From Alnus glutinosa (Eukaryota; Streptophyta; Magnoliopsida; Fagales; Betulaceae), in contig NC_084898.1 of NCBI RefSeq assembly GCF_958979055.1, forward strand, positions 5,431,001 through 5,495,000: a stretch of 64,000 nt of DNA. Direction: 5' to 3'. Of this stretch, positions 1 through 11,009 are shown piece by piece. Both the position numbers and the translations under genes were made by a program. Numbering within the stretch: position 1 is the first letter of the stretch; the number at the start of each line of letters is the position of its first letter. Below the pieces are notes generated by a model. It searched no databases and was not told the origin of the DNA. It saw nothing but the letters and a program-made list of their open reading frames with translations.

Positions 1-360
1 AATATAATACATAACTATAGTTTATAAGTAACAAATTAACAATATGTTATTATATATAACTAGAGAGCATAAACTATGGTTTATGTATAATGTGAACAAA
101 TAGTAAGTCTAATATATTCTATATAACTAAGTAACTATAATATAAGTATAATATATAACTATTGTTAACTATGTGTGATGTGATATATATATATATATAT
201 GCTAGCTATTTAATATTGTTATATTGTTATATGTTAACTATTAATAACTTAATATGTTAATTTAACATACTACATATTGTTATCAAAGTACTATAATTAA
301 TATGTAATACTATATATATTATATTATATTTACTATTTACTAATATATATGTAAGATATA
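1..360. other. AT-rich flank, no gene
   Basis: Very AT-rich sequence built from short variants of TATAACTA-like words, with a short TA microsatellite near 185-200. I see no coding signal or RNA gene. It could be degenerate transposon or matrix-attachment-like DNA, but nothing in it is diagnostic. Confidence 0.6.
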
Positions 361-612
361 AGCGAGTTAACGAGTCGAACTAACGAGCCGGGCGAGCGAT
401 CCGGTTGAGCTTTAAATGAGCTCATTTAAAGCTCAACCAGATCGCTCGCGAGCCCCTATCGAGTTTTGTCGAGCGAGTCGAGTATGTATCACTTACTAAT
501 CGAGCGGGTTTCTACAATAACGATCGAGTTTCTACAGTATCGAGCTCGAGTTCGGATTGGGTTAAACCGAGCGGGTATCGAGCGAGCTATCGAACGGACT
601 GGTTTATTTACA
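360..612. repeat. GAGC-rich element with central palindrome
   Basis: GC-richer than its surroundings and full of CGAG/GAGC words. A nearly perfect palindrome spans about 393-448, centred on 420/421 (GAGCTC at the centre, with AGCTTTAAATGAG read on both arms). The right end (ACATCCCTAA) resembles the ends of plant hAT-like MITEs, but the left terminus and target duplication are unclear. A cruciform could form here. Confidence 0.5.
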
Positions 613-1072
613 TCCCTAAGCAAAGGCTTTGATCAGAGAAGAACCGCATTGAAGATTCACGTATGTAGATCTTCCATTTTGTGGAGCGGACTGTACATGT
701 TCTTGGAGAAATTTAAAATTTGTGATTGGCGCTCAAAGCCAAGGGAATTGATGAGTACCTCATATGTTGTATGCCATCAAGCCTTTAGAACATGTTTGGT
801 ATGCAAAATAGATTCTTGTACGTAATAGAATATGTAACTATTTATTATGTAATAACTATTAAGTTGTTTCGTTTGTTTTTTATTCTTGAGAATAACTATT
901 TTATATGATTACCTATTCCGATCCTCAAAACGAATAATATTTTTCTAAAAAAGGAGAGGAGCAACTACTCATTTCCTGTGGGAATAACACATCATAATTC
1001 ATATTATTCTTCCAACAAAACCCCCAACAGGAATGACTGAAACAATTGCAACTAACAAAACCCATCATCGTC

Positions 1073-1108
<36 letters not shown>

Positions 1109-1242
1109 CTCAAAACCACAATCTCTCACAAAGCAACTTGAAAACCTTTCCAGCATTTCCCTGGCTTCATAGTCACAATGCAAAAAGAATAGAGGTTGTT
1201 CATTGCAATTGATTAGCATATAAGGCTCTGTTTATTTCGACG
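613..1242. other. Intergenic, CT microsatellite
   Basis: The frame open at 466-825 has no recognisable domain and starts inside the repeat, so I do not call it a gene. A (CT)n tract lies at about 1077-1103. Nothing else could be supported. Confidence 0.5.
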
Positions 1243-1247
1243 TAAAC

Positions 1248-1400
1248 ACTACAAAAAAACCGGTATTTTGTGACTTTTGTTTTTGTGTCGTTTACAACAA
1301 GCAACATTAATTTTTTAGTTGGCGCCATTTATTTTAAAACGATGTAATTTTTATGTCCTTTATAAGTAAAGGACGCAAAATCTTGGTCAAATTGAAAACA
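1248..1400 (+). mobile_element. CACTA-type transposon terminus
   Basis: The sequence CACTACAAAAAAACCGG at 1248 matches the canonical outer end of plant CACTA (En/Spm) DNA transposons, and the following bases (GTATTTTGTGAC and repeats of GTCCTTTA-like words) look like subterminal sequence. No matching inverted end (TTTTTGTAGTG) was found nearby, so this is probably a solitary or truncated terminus. The right boundary is a guess. Confidence 0.55.
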
Positions 1401-1682
1401 TTTTCAATTAACCAGGAAAACCTCATTTAAACTGTGTAAAATGGTTTCCCTTTATTATTTCCGTAAACCATTTTAATGATTTGTTTTGTTGTTTTTCTTT
1501 AAAAATATGAGAAGGAAATCACATGATCACAATTTCTTAGCATTACATGATTCTTTTATGTTTAAAAAGTATGATTTGATTACCTTAGTTATGTTGTAGT
1601 TTAGGGTTTAGCTAGGGTTTATGATTTAGGGTTTGAGATTTATAGTCCTAAGGTATGTATATTAGAGTTGTATACTAAAAGG

Positions 1683-1888
1683 ACAAAAATTTCTTACAAA
1701 CCGGTTTATAGGAAATTTCATACAACGTACCCACATATAAGATTGACATGTGTCCCTTAGCATTTGAGAAGCACATATTGTTTTAATAGAATGTGTTTCT
1801 CGTATGCTATTTTAAGAGCATGACTAGAAATTTCATATATGTGAATTGTATGAAATTTCGTATAAACCGGTTTGTAGGAAATTTTTGT
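1683..1888. mobile_element. Fold-back MITE
   Basis: Terminal inverted repeats of about 45 bp: the left arm ACAAAAATTTCTTACAAACC is mirrored by the right arm GGTTTGTAGGAAATTTTTGT, and homology continues through GGTTTATA-GAAATTTCATACAA. No coding capacity. Superfamily not assigned. Confidence 0.7.
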
Positions 1889-1998
1889 TTATACTAAAAT
1901 ATAGTATTTATATATATATATGGTAACAATATTGGGGCTTATATAGTTAACCCTATTATATAGGGTTATATATAGAAATTTATATTTAGTACTTATAT

Positions 1999-2192
1999 AG
2001 AGAAATGCTAGGTTGTACACCTATGTACTCTAGCTTGATGTCCAATACATCCTATGTGGATCTCTTTAAGTTATTATTCTTTCATTTATGTTTTTATTTG
2101 TTTAAAAAAAAAAAAACAAACAAACAAAGAGATCCACGTAGAATGGGTTGGATAACAAGAGTATAGAGTTATATAATCTAGCATTTCTCTTA
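1999..2192. mobile_element. Fold-back MITE
   Basis: Left end AGAGAAATGCTAGGTTGTAC and right end ATCTAGCATTTCTCT are inverted copies. Inner arms share the GTGGATCTCTTT / AAAGAGATCCAC pair. About 194 bp, non-coding. The AGAAATGCTAG terminus recurs at 52914, so the family is dispersed. Confidence 0.7.
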
Positions 2193-2230
2193 TATATATA
2201 CTGTAACATTTTTAAGTTTTTGGGTTAGAG

Positions 2231-2393
2231 AAATAATTGTTGTACAACTTTTATACAACTCTAACAACTTTTTTTTTATGATTAACCATTGGATCTGTTT
2301 TTCTACATATGGGCCCTAAATATCCAATAGTTAATATTAAAAACAGTTGTTAGAGTTGTACAAAAGTTATACGAAAGTTATACAAGAAACATT
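2231..2393. mobile_element. Fold-back MITE
   Basis: The arms TTGTACAACTTTTATACAAC and TAGAGTTGTACAAAAGTTAT are inverted relatives, joined by GTTGTTAGAG/CTCTAACAAC. About 160 bp, non-coding. It lies only a few hundred bases upstream of the neprosin-family gene, so it may contribute promoter sequence. Confidence 0.6.
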
Positions 2394-2625
2394 AATTACT
2401 CTTCGGGTTATACATAATATACTATATATAACTTTTATATATATAGTTTACTTATATGGGTTTAGGGCTATATATAGTATACTATATTTAGTATTTATAT
2501 ATATAATAACATTATTAGGGTCCAAGGTTATATTTAGTGTTTAGATATATCGTAACATATATCTATATATATATATATATATGGGTTTAGGGCTATATAT
2601 AGTATACTAATATGCCCTAATTATT

Positions 2626-2631
<6 letters not shown>

Positions 2632-2690
<59 letters not shown>
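2632..2690. repeat. (TA)n microsatellite at the neprosin promoter
   Basis: About 29 uninterrupted TA units ending about 37 bases upstream of the start codon at 2728. The TATA region and 5' leader of the gene must lie in or beside this length-variable tract. Confidence 0.9.
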
Positions 2691-2692
<2 letters not shown>

Positions 2693-2727
2693 ATAGTAAG
2701 GAAACTAAGGGACATATATATCAAGCC

Positions 2728-5038
2728 ATGGCACCTAGAGTGATAGCAGGTTTGATAATGATCCCATTTTTAGTTTTGTTATCTCTGTCAATCTGCAGCA
2801 GCAGTCGATTGGAAGGTAGAAATAATGTGGAAGATCTTGAAATAAACAGACAACTCAAGATTCTGAACAAGCCCTACGTCAAAAGCATTGAGGTATTAAT
2901 TTGCTTCACTTAACTTTTTCCTGTTTCTTTTAAGCGTACGTATTCTTTACTTCATAACCCAAGCAAACTACTTAGGATTAATTGCTTAAAGAGTTTAAAC
3001 AGTACTACTTTTAATACATAAAAAGATGTGTCAAACAAAAATTGGCCGGTCTGTTGTGTTTTAAGATAAGCTTGAAAATAAAGCTTTTTTTTTTAAAACG
3101 CTATTCCATTAATTTCTCAACACAATCTCAAAAATGCTAAAAGATGTCTGGATACATATATATACAAACAGAAGAGTTAGCTAGACTGACTGTTTTTTTT
3201 CTCTTTTTCTTTTTTTTTTTTTTCAGACAGAAGAAGGAGATAAATTTGACTGCATTGATATCCATAAACAACCGGTCTTTGATCATCCTCTGCTTAAGAA
3301 TCATAGAATTCAGGTAAAATCTCATAGTTATATGCTTAGAGTACAACATTAATATTACTTTAACTATTAATTTCATATATATTGGAAACATACAACCTTT
3401 GCAGATGAAACCTAGTGTTTTCCCGAAGAAACTAGTAAATGCACCTTCACCTGCAGCCAAGCATTCTGCAAAAGGGTTGAGTGAGGGCTGCCCATTCGGT
3501 ACCGTTCCCATCAAGAGGGTTCGAAAGGAAGACTTGAGAGGGGCTAAAATGTTAATGGAAATCACTCATCCAACCGATGCTACCTCTGGTGTATATCATG
3601 TTAGTCATTCTTTTCTAATCAAACTTTTATTATTATTATTATTATTATTATTCAGTTTTCAATCAAGATTAAGGAGAATACATCATTCATTTGATATATA
3701 TATATATATAATATCGATTTCATTATCTAATTTTCTCCCTTTAAATCCTTTAATGTTGTTTAATTTATAGTATGCAACAAGAATACTACCAAGCAATCCA
3801 GACAGAAAGTATTTGGGAGCTGCTGCAATACTCAATATACAAAATCCACAAGTTCTGAATGATCAATTCAGTCAAGCATTTGTACAGATCAAAAGTGGCC
3901 CTGGTGTTGAAGTTAATACCATTCAATTTGGATGGATGGTAATTAATTCTAACGTTATGTCAATGCATATATATGATCATAGGCATCTCTTTGCTTCTGA
4001 ATGAGTATTTTAGAGCAATTAATATCTCCATTTTCCTTGGTTAAATTTTCAGGTAAATCCAAATTTATATGGTGATAAGCTTACGCGAACCTTTGCCTCA
4101 GTCACTGTAAGCCTGGAAGTTTATTTATCTTCAGCAATTCTTGAAATCAAACCATATATATATCACTTTATTCCACTCATTGGATACGCATCATATGTAT
4201 TTTTTTCAGATTGGTGGCAATCGTTGTTTCAATCACCTCTGCTCAGGTTTTGTTCAAGTTAACCAAAAACTTCCTCTTGGTTATGCTCTCAAGAATATCT
4301 CCATCTTTGGAGCAGATAAATTTGCAGTTCGATCTATCATATTCAAGGTATTAATTTTTGGGATATATATGTTTGCATCACCACTACTATTACTACTACT
4401 ACAAATTTTTATTTTTTTAAAAAAAAAAAAAAAAAGAAGAAAAAAAAAAAGCGCCGATGAAAAATTTTGGGGGAGAACTTCATTTAAGAGAACTTTCACC
4501 ATTTTTGAAAAAAGAAACATGAATTTTAAACCGTCTCAATTTAGGGTATTCATTTTTTTTGGAAAGTATCAATTAGGACTCCTCCGTTAGGATTTTCCGT
4601 TAAATCCTATCAAAATTCTTAAAATACCCATCTTTTTTTTTAGAAAATAAAAAAGTTGCTAAGATTTAGGTATTGGTTAGAATTTACGGAATTTGCAAAA
4701 ATACTCATGCCTGAATCTTTGAAACTTTTTTAAAAAAATAAAGATATGGATATTTTGAGAATTTTGATAGGATTTAACGAAAAATCTTAACAAATAACCC
4801 CTAATTGAGACTTTCCGAAAAATAGACACTATAAATTGAGACAGTTTGAAGTTCATTTATCTTCTTTAAAAAATAGTAAATGTTTGGTACCCTTAATCAA
4901 GCGAAGTTAATTATCCCAAATTGGGCTTTTTTTGACCAACGTATCAAAACGACATAAAATACTTTTCCTTTGATAGATCAACGTACTCTAGCTCCATAAT
5001 TCACCCCATTTATGCCGATTGGCTTTCCTTTGATTTGA

Positions 5039-5109
<71 letters not shown>

Positions 5110-5516
5110 AAAGGTTTTTATATATATATATGTGGTGATAATAGGATCCAAAATCAGGAAATTGGTGGCTTGCACATGACGACGTAGAGCAAACTGTTGG
5201 GTATTGGCCAAATTCCTTATTTCCTAGTCTATCGAGCTCAGCCAGTGAGATAACATGGGGAGGAGGAGTTTACAGTGCTAACAGCAATGAAGCTAATCCT
5301 CCAATGGGAAGCGGCCATTTTGCAAATGAAGACAACAAGAAGGCTGCTTATTTTAAATTCCTTCGAATTATTGATGAATCCAACAACATAACATTTCCCC
5401 AAGACAATTTATTGCAATACTTCACAGATAGTCCAAAATGTTACACCATTGGTGAACTCAAAGGAGCAGGCCATGCTTTCCAATATGGTGGTCCTGGTGG
5501 GAATTGTGGAAAGTAA
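2728..5516 (+). CDS. Neprosin-family (DUF239) secreted protein
   Basis: Seven exons, all phase 0: 2728-2892, 3227-3313, 3405-3599, 3771-3938, 4053-4106, 4210-4347, 5145-5516. They join to 392 residues. Residues 1-25 form a hydrophobic signal peptide, so the product is probably secreted. An N-terminal neprosin-activation region is followed by the neprosin domain with the family landmarks C-x4-LCSGFVQ (exon 6), GNWW and GYWP (exon 7), MGSGHF and the closing YGGPGGNCG. Neprosins are glutamic endoproteases that cut after proline. In Nepenthes neprosin, as I recall, the two catalytic glutamates lie in IE-x-GW and WGGE. Here the equivalent positions read IQFGW (Gln201) and WGGG (Gly310), so catalysis is doubtful and a non-proteolytic role is possible. 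Gene identity is firm; function is inferred. Confidence 0.9.
4519..4860. mobile_element. Long inverted-repeat element in neprosin intron 6
   Basis: Two arms of roughly 110 bp in inverted orientation: the left arm carries CCGTCTCAATTTAGGG and GTTAAATCCTATCAAAATTC, and the right arm carries their complements (GAATTTTGATAGGATTTAAC and AATTGAGACAGTTTG). The spacer is about 120 bp. Non-coding. Long arms suggest a Mutator-like miniature element, but target duplication was not resolved. Confidence 0.6.
5041..5105. repeat. (AT)n microsatellite in neprosin intron 6
   Basis: About 33 AT units, 40 bases upstream of the exon 7 acceptor (ATAATAG before 5145). Length change here would directly alter the branch-point/acceptor neighbourhood. 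Confidence 0.9.
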
Positions 5517-6015
5517 TTCAACTCACTTTTGGAAATTTATATATATGTAATTACCTTATTTCAAGTCTAAAGAATAAAACAATTCAAGTATATAAATAAA
5601 AAGTACTTATAATATAACAATGTATTTTTTTTTTTTTTTTTTGTCAGCTCAGTATGTTATATATATGATTGATAGAACATAATAAATATATATTATGATT
5701 GTCGGTGTAATGATCCACCGTCACGATACAATATTGTTCGTTTTTTGCTTCTCTGAACTAAACTTTTGAGGAGATCACCTATCCTGGTACTACTCTCGTA
5801 AAAGTTTTCTCAACTGCGGATTCTGATAGGTTCGTGGTCATTATGGCTTTAAACGCTTTGTGTCAAAAAATGTGTGAATATATTTATACCAGGCGATGTG
5901 GGACGTCATAATCATCCCCTCTTGGAACCGAGCGTCCCTAGTGGTGACCCTCATGTGGTCACCCCATTATTAATTGGCGTCTCAGTAAGTGCCCGCTAGC
6001 GACCCTCATGCATGG

Positions 6016-9000
6016 TGTAACGCCCCGCCTTTTACAAAAAAGCGTAAGTGAAAATTTCGATTTTCACGTGACATTACGACATCATCAGAGTTATAAATTG
6101 ACAGCGGAATATATATATTTTTTTTAATAACACATCAGAGCTTCTAACAAAATACTTCAAAATATATAGAAAAAGTATAACTGAATAATTACACATTAAA
6201 ATAATATTTGTGCCATGTATGGCACAGATGATTTACAAACATTTTATACATACTAACAAAAATATAAATATTATTCTCCGAATATTATAATAATGGACTA
6301 AACATATAAGTCCACAAAAATGGGAGGCATCCTAGTCTCAGATACTGCCATCAAGATCACCTAGAGATCTATACAATCTTGATACTCCCCTTCTTCATAA
6401 CCTGTATTAATATATAATATAGAGAGAAATAATAATAAAAGAATACCTAGTGAGTCCACTGTTTTCAATAATAATATGATTGCTGATTTATTAGAAATAA
6501 AGAACACAATGCAATGACATAATAAAATGACAGTTTTATATGCACAGTCTTATTATAAAATAAATCATGAGCTTCTTGCGTTCAATCTTTAGAGACGTAA
6601 CTCTAACACATAGATTCAAGTAAACATAATTCCATTTAATAAAGTTTAGGAAACGTAATTCCTGTCAAACGTGTTATAAGAGACGTTACTCCCGTTTAGC
6701 GAATGATAGGAGACGTCACTCCCGTTTAGCGAGTTCTAAGGAGACGTCACTCTTCTAACAATTTATTATCTTTTTGGCACAGACAGACGTTACTCCCTGT
6801 TCCGTAGGCAGACGTAACTCCATACTCTGTTGTTTATTAATATTTTTGGCTCAGGCAGACGTCACTCCCTGATCCGTTGGCAGACGTCACTCCCAACTTT
6901 GTAGTAATTAAATTCATTAATTAAAATAACAAAATATACAAAATCCACATGCGCAAATAATTAAATAAAACAGAAACCACAACATTATGGAAATTCAGCA
7001 TCACCCTCGGTGAGTAAGAAATACTCACAGTTTTCTGCTACAAAGAAAGATCCACAGGAATAATGACTGCACAGTTATATACATTTGATAATATATTAGT
7101 ATAAAATACTAAGAACCTATTTTAACATTTTATCACTTTCGACTTATAAATCACTTATCTCGATTTCTAATGTCGCTTAAATATTATAACGGCATAAAAT
7201 AGGTTAATTATATATTACCACATATTTCGTGTGGGCATTATTACGGCATTTATAAATAATAACCAAAACACTCATTTTAGTTAAAATGGCATTATAAAAG
7301 CTTTAACATTAAAAAGCATATATATTTATTTTTATATCAAACAAACATAATAACTTACCAAATGTAAATAATGAACTCTATTTCAAAACAAGTGAATAGA
7401 ATAATAACATTATTTTATTCTTATAAAATCCGAGCAGAATAACAGCATTAGTATTAATAACGCCTAAAAATACTTTTAGAATTTTGGCGGCATAACAGCA
7501 TTTTTTGTAAAATATTACTTTTTACTCGGGTATCACAATGACGTATTTTATAAATTGTTCGCACTACTTAAAAAGCCCTATTTAAAATACAACACAAAAT
7601 ATTAGATAAATAAAGCTCATGGATTTATCAATATTAAAATAACATTTTATATAAAACTAAATATCCCATTTTTGCATCTTTTCTTCCTTCTTTTTCTTCT
7701 ACTTTTCTACCAACCAACTACACACACGTGCACCCCTTCCTTTTTGTTTTATCATTTTCTTTTGTTTTTCTTTTCATTTCTACTCTTGCTTTCCCCTGTT
7801 CTTTTCTCCTTCCCCGACGCGCGCGCACACACACACAGTAGAAAAAAAAAAAAAAAAGAGAGAGTTAGAGAGGCTTACTACAAAAAGGAGAGGATCCCTG
7901 CTGGACCGAGAGAAGAGGGAAGAGATTGGGTAATTTTCCAGAGTTTGGTTTCTTGATTAAGGGCATCCACCGAGAGATAATAGCGAGGAAAATCAGAGTT
8001 TTATGCTCTGTTTTTCTGCCTGTCCGTAATACACAAAGGGAAGGGAAGAAAGTGATTTTCCTGAGTTCTCTTTAGGTTCAGTGTGATGAAGAGTTGAGGG
8101 AATAGAGTGCACTTCTCTGATTTTCTGCACTATCAAAGGGAAGAAGAGGTTTGAAGAAAGTTGCAGAGATATCAAGCAAGAGAGATGGAGAGCTTCTATT
8201 GGGTTTTCTATTCCTCTTTCCTTTTCTTTTCTGTTTAAGGAAGGAGAAACTGCAGGGATGAATTTGCCCAGAGTTTCTGCCACCGTTCAGAAGAAGAGAA
8301 GAAGAAAGCTATAGAGGAAAAGAGAGAAACCGAGAGATATATGCAAAGAATCATAAAGAAAGCAGAGATGGTAGTGTGCGTGAAAACGAAGGGCTGCAAC
8401 TCAATATATAGTAACAGGAAGGGTCCGGATCACTTGGGGCAGAAATGATCTAATGGCTGAAGTGTAAACTTGCTCAGCAAGTTGGTGCGCTGGAGGGGGA
8501 ATGAATGTAGGCATTAAAATATCTTCAATCTTTAACAAACTAGAGATTGGATTCCAACTAAACTGACGTTAATATGCTAACTAAGTTTTTGCTTAGTTAT
8601 ATTTTTTTGTCTTCTAGTGTCTCAAGAATGATGGGTTAGGATTCAACGTGAAAATGGGAATGCTACACCTAGATCTGGGCTAGCTTGGTTCATGTGCTGG
8701 GTTTATGGAGAATTAAAATGGCCCATTAATAACATAATTGAATTTTTGTCCTATTCATAGGTATAGTTTTTAGCGGATGTTTTTAGATAATAAATGGAGT
8801 CCAAAGATTATGAAATTTGTTGGGTAGTTAGAGAACTTCGAGACGAGCGTTCTGACTTTTGAATCAATGAAAACGGAGTTCGTTTGACCCTATTATTCCA
8901 AAGTTTAAGGTCCGTTTGAGTTTTTATCAAATTAAAACTATAAAGGCTTCTAATTGAATATTTATTTCTATAAATATTCATATTTATTCTTTTTCATTAT

Positions 9001-9063
9001 TATTAGGTCTTAAATTATATTTTAAGATATTTTATTTAATATCTTAAAATACAGGGCATTACA
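6016..9063. mobile_element. 3.05 kb solo LTR nested in Cassandra
   Basis: Starts TGTAACGCCC and ends GGGCATTACA, an inverted TG...CA pair typical of LTRs, and is flanked by a perfect 5 bp target duplication CATGG (6011-6015 and 9064-9068). Joining the flanks restores a continuous Cassandra interior. No primer-binding site, gag or pol is inside, so this is a solo LTR left by LTR-LTR recombination. Frames open at 7672-7956 and 7993-8283 are pyrimidine- or purine-rich LTR sequence, not genes. The size suggests a large-LTR Ty3/gypsy family, by inference only. Confidence 0.85.
6585..6895. repeat. GACGT-CACTCC repeat array inside the solo LTR
   Basis: At least eight imperfect copies of (A)GACGTNACTCC(C), e.g. 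near 6592, 6653, 6682, 6712, 6742, 6785, 6811, 6856 and 6881, with irregular 25-45 base spacing. Several contain GACGTCA, the core recognised by plant TGA-type bZIP factors. This is a plausible LTR enhancer array. Confidence 0.6.
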
Positions 9064-9239
9064 CATGGACTTGTGCACGCTCCTCCATCTCAGGCTGGGT
9101 AATGACTCTTATACCATTTGTAACGACCCACTTCCACCGTCATGATATTGTCCGCTTTTGGCTCTCCCGAACCAGACTTCCAAGGAGGTCACCGATCCTG
9201 GTACTACTATCGCAGAAACACGTTTAACTGCGAAGTTTT

Positions 9240-9587
9240 AACCACTAAGTTGATAACACATGACTTGTGTTGATACGTCATGTGTTAATTGTATATTTCA
9301 CGTAACAAATTTAGCTTACATTACTAATTTATTTTGAATAATAATAATAATAATAATAAAATAAATGAATAAATAAATAAAGTAACGGCTATGAGGGGAG
9401 GCCAATCACCCCTCATCTAGTGAGAAGCGAACCAGTGAGGGAGAGCTGCACCCCTTTTTTAATAAATTATTTTTTATTCATGATAGATTTGTAATTTAAA
9501 ATAAATTTGTCACGTATATATATATAACATATGATTGTCACATAATGTGTTAGGCATAAGCCGATTAGTATCAACAACTTAATGGTA
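9240..9587. mobile_element. MITE truncating the Cassandra LTR
   Basis: Ends ACCACTAAGTTGATAACACATGA and, inverted, TATCAACAACTTAATGGT. Inner arms share a TGTGTTA/TAACACA pair. About 348 bp, non-coding, with (AAT)n at 9337-9360. The target duplication is unclear. Confidence 0.55.
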
Positions 9588-9589
9588 GG

Positions 9590-10179
9590 ACATGACAACG
9601 CCATTAATTAATTAGATGGGAGGTTGGCGAAAAGTCATATTTGAAGCTAAATTAAAACTTAAGAACTTAATTGTTGAAGTTAAAAATTGAAGAATTAAAT
9701 TAAAATCTGAAAAAAAAAAAATCTAAAAATTAAAAGAGCTATTTTTGAATTTTTTATTGTGCAATGGTCCAAAACCAACCATTAAACATATTTAACCAAC
9801 ACATGCAAGAGTTCGTTTTGTTTAGTGGTTTCAAATGTACAATTAAAAAAATAACGATTTTAAAATGCAGTTAATAAAAATGTGATTTTTAAAAACGTAG
9901 TTAGTATTTGATAAAATTGCAATTTGACTTTAAAAGTCATGCGTTTTTTTAAAAAATGCACCCCTTATCCAATATGAAAACATGAATTTTCTCAGATTTT
10001 CAAATTGCGTTGTTTTTTTTTTTTTCTTTTTTTTTCTTTTTTTTCCAAATTCACTCCAAACAAAATATTTTTGCCATTTTAGTTAAAAATATGTCTTTAC
10101 CCAGCAGAACCAAATAGATAGTTTTTAAACGCTATAACCAACATGGTTGGGTCATAATTTACTCTCTCCTCTCTTTTCG
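9590..10179. other. Repeat-derived spacer
   Basis: No gene. The stretch around 9800-10100 contains words such as GATTTTAAAA, AAAATTGCAATTTGACTTT and AATGCACC. They recur at 11010-11300 and at 55745-55945, marking a dispersed, highly degraded MITE family. Confidence 0.45.
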
Positions 10180-10992
10180 TAGGAGTGAAATAGCAGTCCT
10201 CTAATAATCGCTCGCTAATCGCTAACCGCCTATAACTGCTAAAACCGCTTTAAAAACCGCAAACCGCCCTACAGGGGTGGTTAACGGTTTTTACAAAGGC
10301 GGTTAATGGTTGTACCGCTAACCGTCTTTATATTATTATTATTATTATTATTATTATATAACTCTAACTCTCTCACTCCCAATGTGCCGCACTCCCTTCC
10401 CTCTCTCTCGACTCTCACTCTTTCAATCTGCTCTCATCCCTCTCTCTCTCTCTCTCTCTCTCTCTGCAACATGATTGGGTCGTCGATGAGATCATTGCCA
10501 ACGACCAGGGTGACAAAACGAAGCCATCATATGTCACATTCACCGATGGTCCAATATGTAGCGATTGGCGATGCGACCAGTGGCCACGAATCAGGTCGCC
10601 ATGAACCCCATCAACACCGTCTTCAGTGATATATGAGCTCCTACGAACATGTTTTCTTTTATTGCTTCTTAGATATGAATATTTGTGCCTTGATTTGTTA
10701 TTCTAGGTTTTAGATTTGAATATTTGTGCTTTGATTTGTTATTCTAAGCCTTGATTTGTTATTATAGGTCTTAGATCTGAATCTTTGTGGTAGACGATCT
10801 GAATATTTGTTGTATGATCGACGATCGGCGTTGGACACCAACAACAAAAAGTCCCCAAAAAAAATAATAAAATAAAAATAAAACCGTTTGTCGGTTGGCG
10901 GAAGTGGTTTGCAGATTTCTGATAATTGCTAGGCGGTTGCAGTTAGCGGTTTTAGCCAATAACCGCTAACTGCAACCGCCTTTTCACCCCTA
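10180..10992 (+). mobile_element. Non-autonomous hAT-like element 1 with captured HSP70 exon
   Basis: Ends TAGGAGTGAAA and TTTTCACCCCTA are inverted repeats, and AACCGC/GCGGTT words fill both subterminal regions, as in hAT elements. Flanks TCTTTTCG (10172-10179) and CTCTTTCG (10993-11000) are a decayed probable 8 bp target duplication. The interior carries a CT microsatellite (about 10440-10465) and a piece of HSP70 coding sequence at 10482-10625. No transposase was seen. Confidence 0.7.
10482..10625 (+). pseudogene. HSP70 exon 1 fragment (captured)
   Basis: Translation gives DEIIANDQGDKTKPSYV, then FTDG, and after a frameshift NQVAMNPINTVF. These blocks are the start of the HSP70 nucleotide-binding domain (roughly residues 30-75). 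Only this part is present, and it contains a frameshift. The homology stops at the position where plant HSP70 genes usually have their first intron, and the following bases (TTCA then GTGATA) look like the old donor, which points to genomic capture rather than an mRNA copy. Non-functional as a chaperone. Confidence 0.75.
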
Positions 10993-11009
10993 CTCTTTCG
11001 AACACAACT

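Larger units (their letters stand above)
5706..9235 (-). mobile_element. Cassandra TRIM retrotransposon, interrupted
   Basis: Two related LTR segments, 5706 to about 5940 and 9119 to about 9235, both contain sequence that reads on the minus strand as plant 5S rRNA: the complement of GGTACTACTCTCG, GATCACCTATCC and AACTGCGGA(G)TTCTGAT. 5S-derived LTRs define Cassandra TRIMs. The LTR edge at 9119 (TGTAACG on plus) is followed two bases away by a minus-strand primer-binding site, TGGTATAAGAGTC (9104-9116), resembling the initiator-Met tRNA site. This fixes the orientation as minus, with the 5S sequence in sense. The short internal domain is split by a solo LTR at 6016-9063. The right LTR is cut short, apparently by a MITE near 9240. 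No protein is encoded, as expected. Confidence 0.85.

Noticed and set aside
466..825. 119-codon plus-strand ORF
   Set aside because: It begins inside the GAGC-rich repeat and has no recognisable domain.
7672..8283. ORFs of 94 and 96 codons
   Set aside because: They lie inside the 3 kb solo LTR and reflect pyrimidine- and purine-rich LTR leader sequence.
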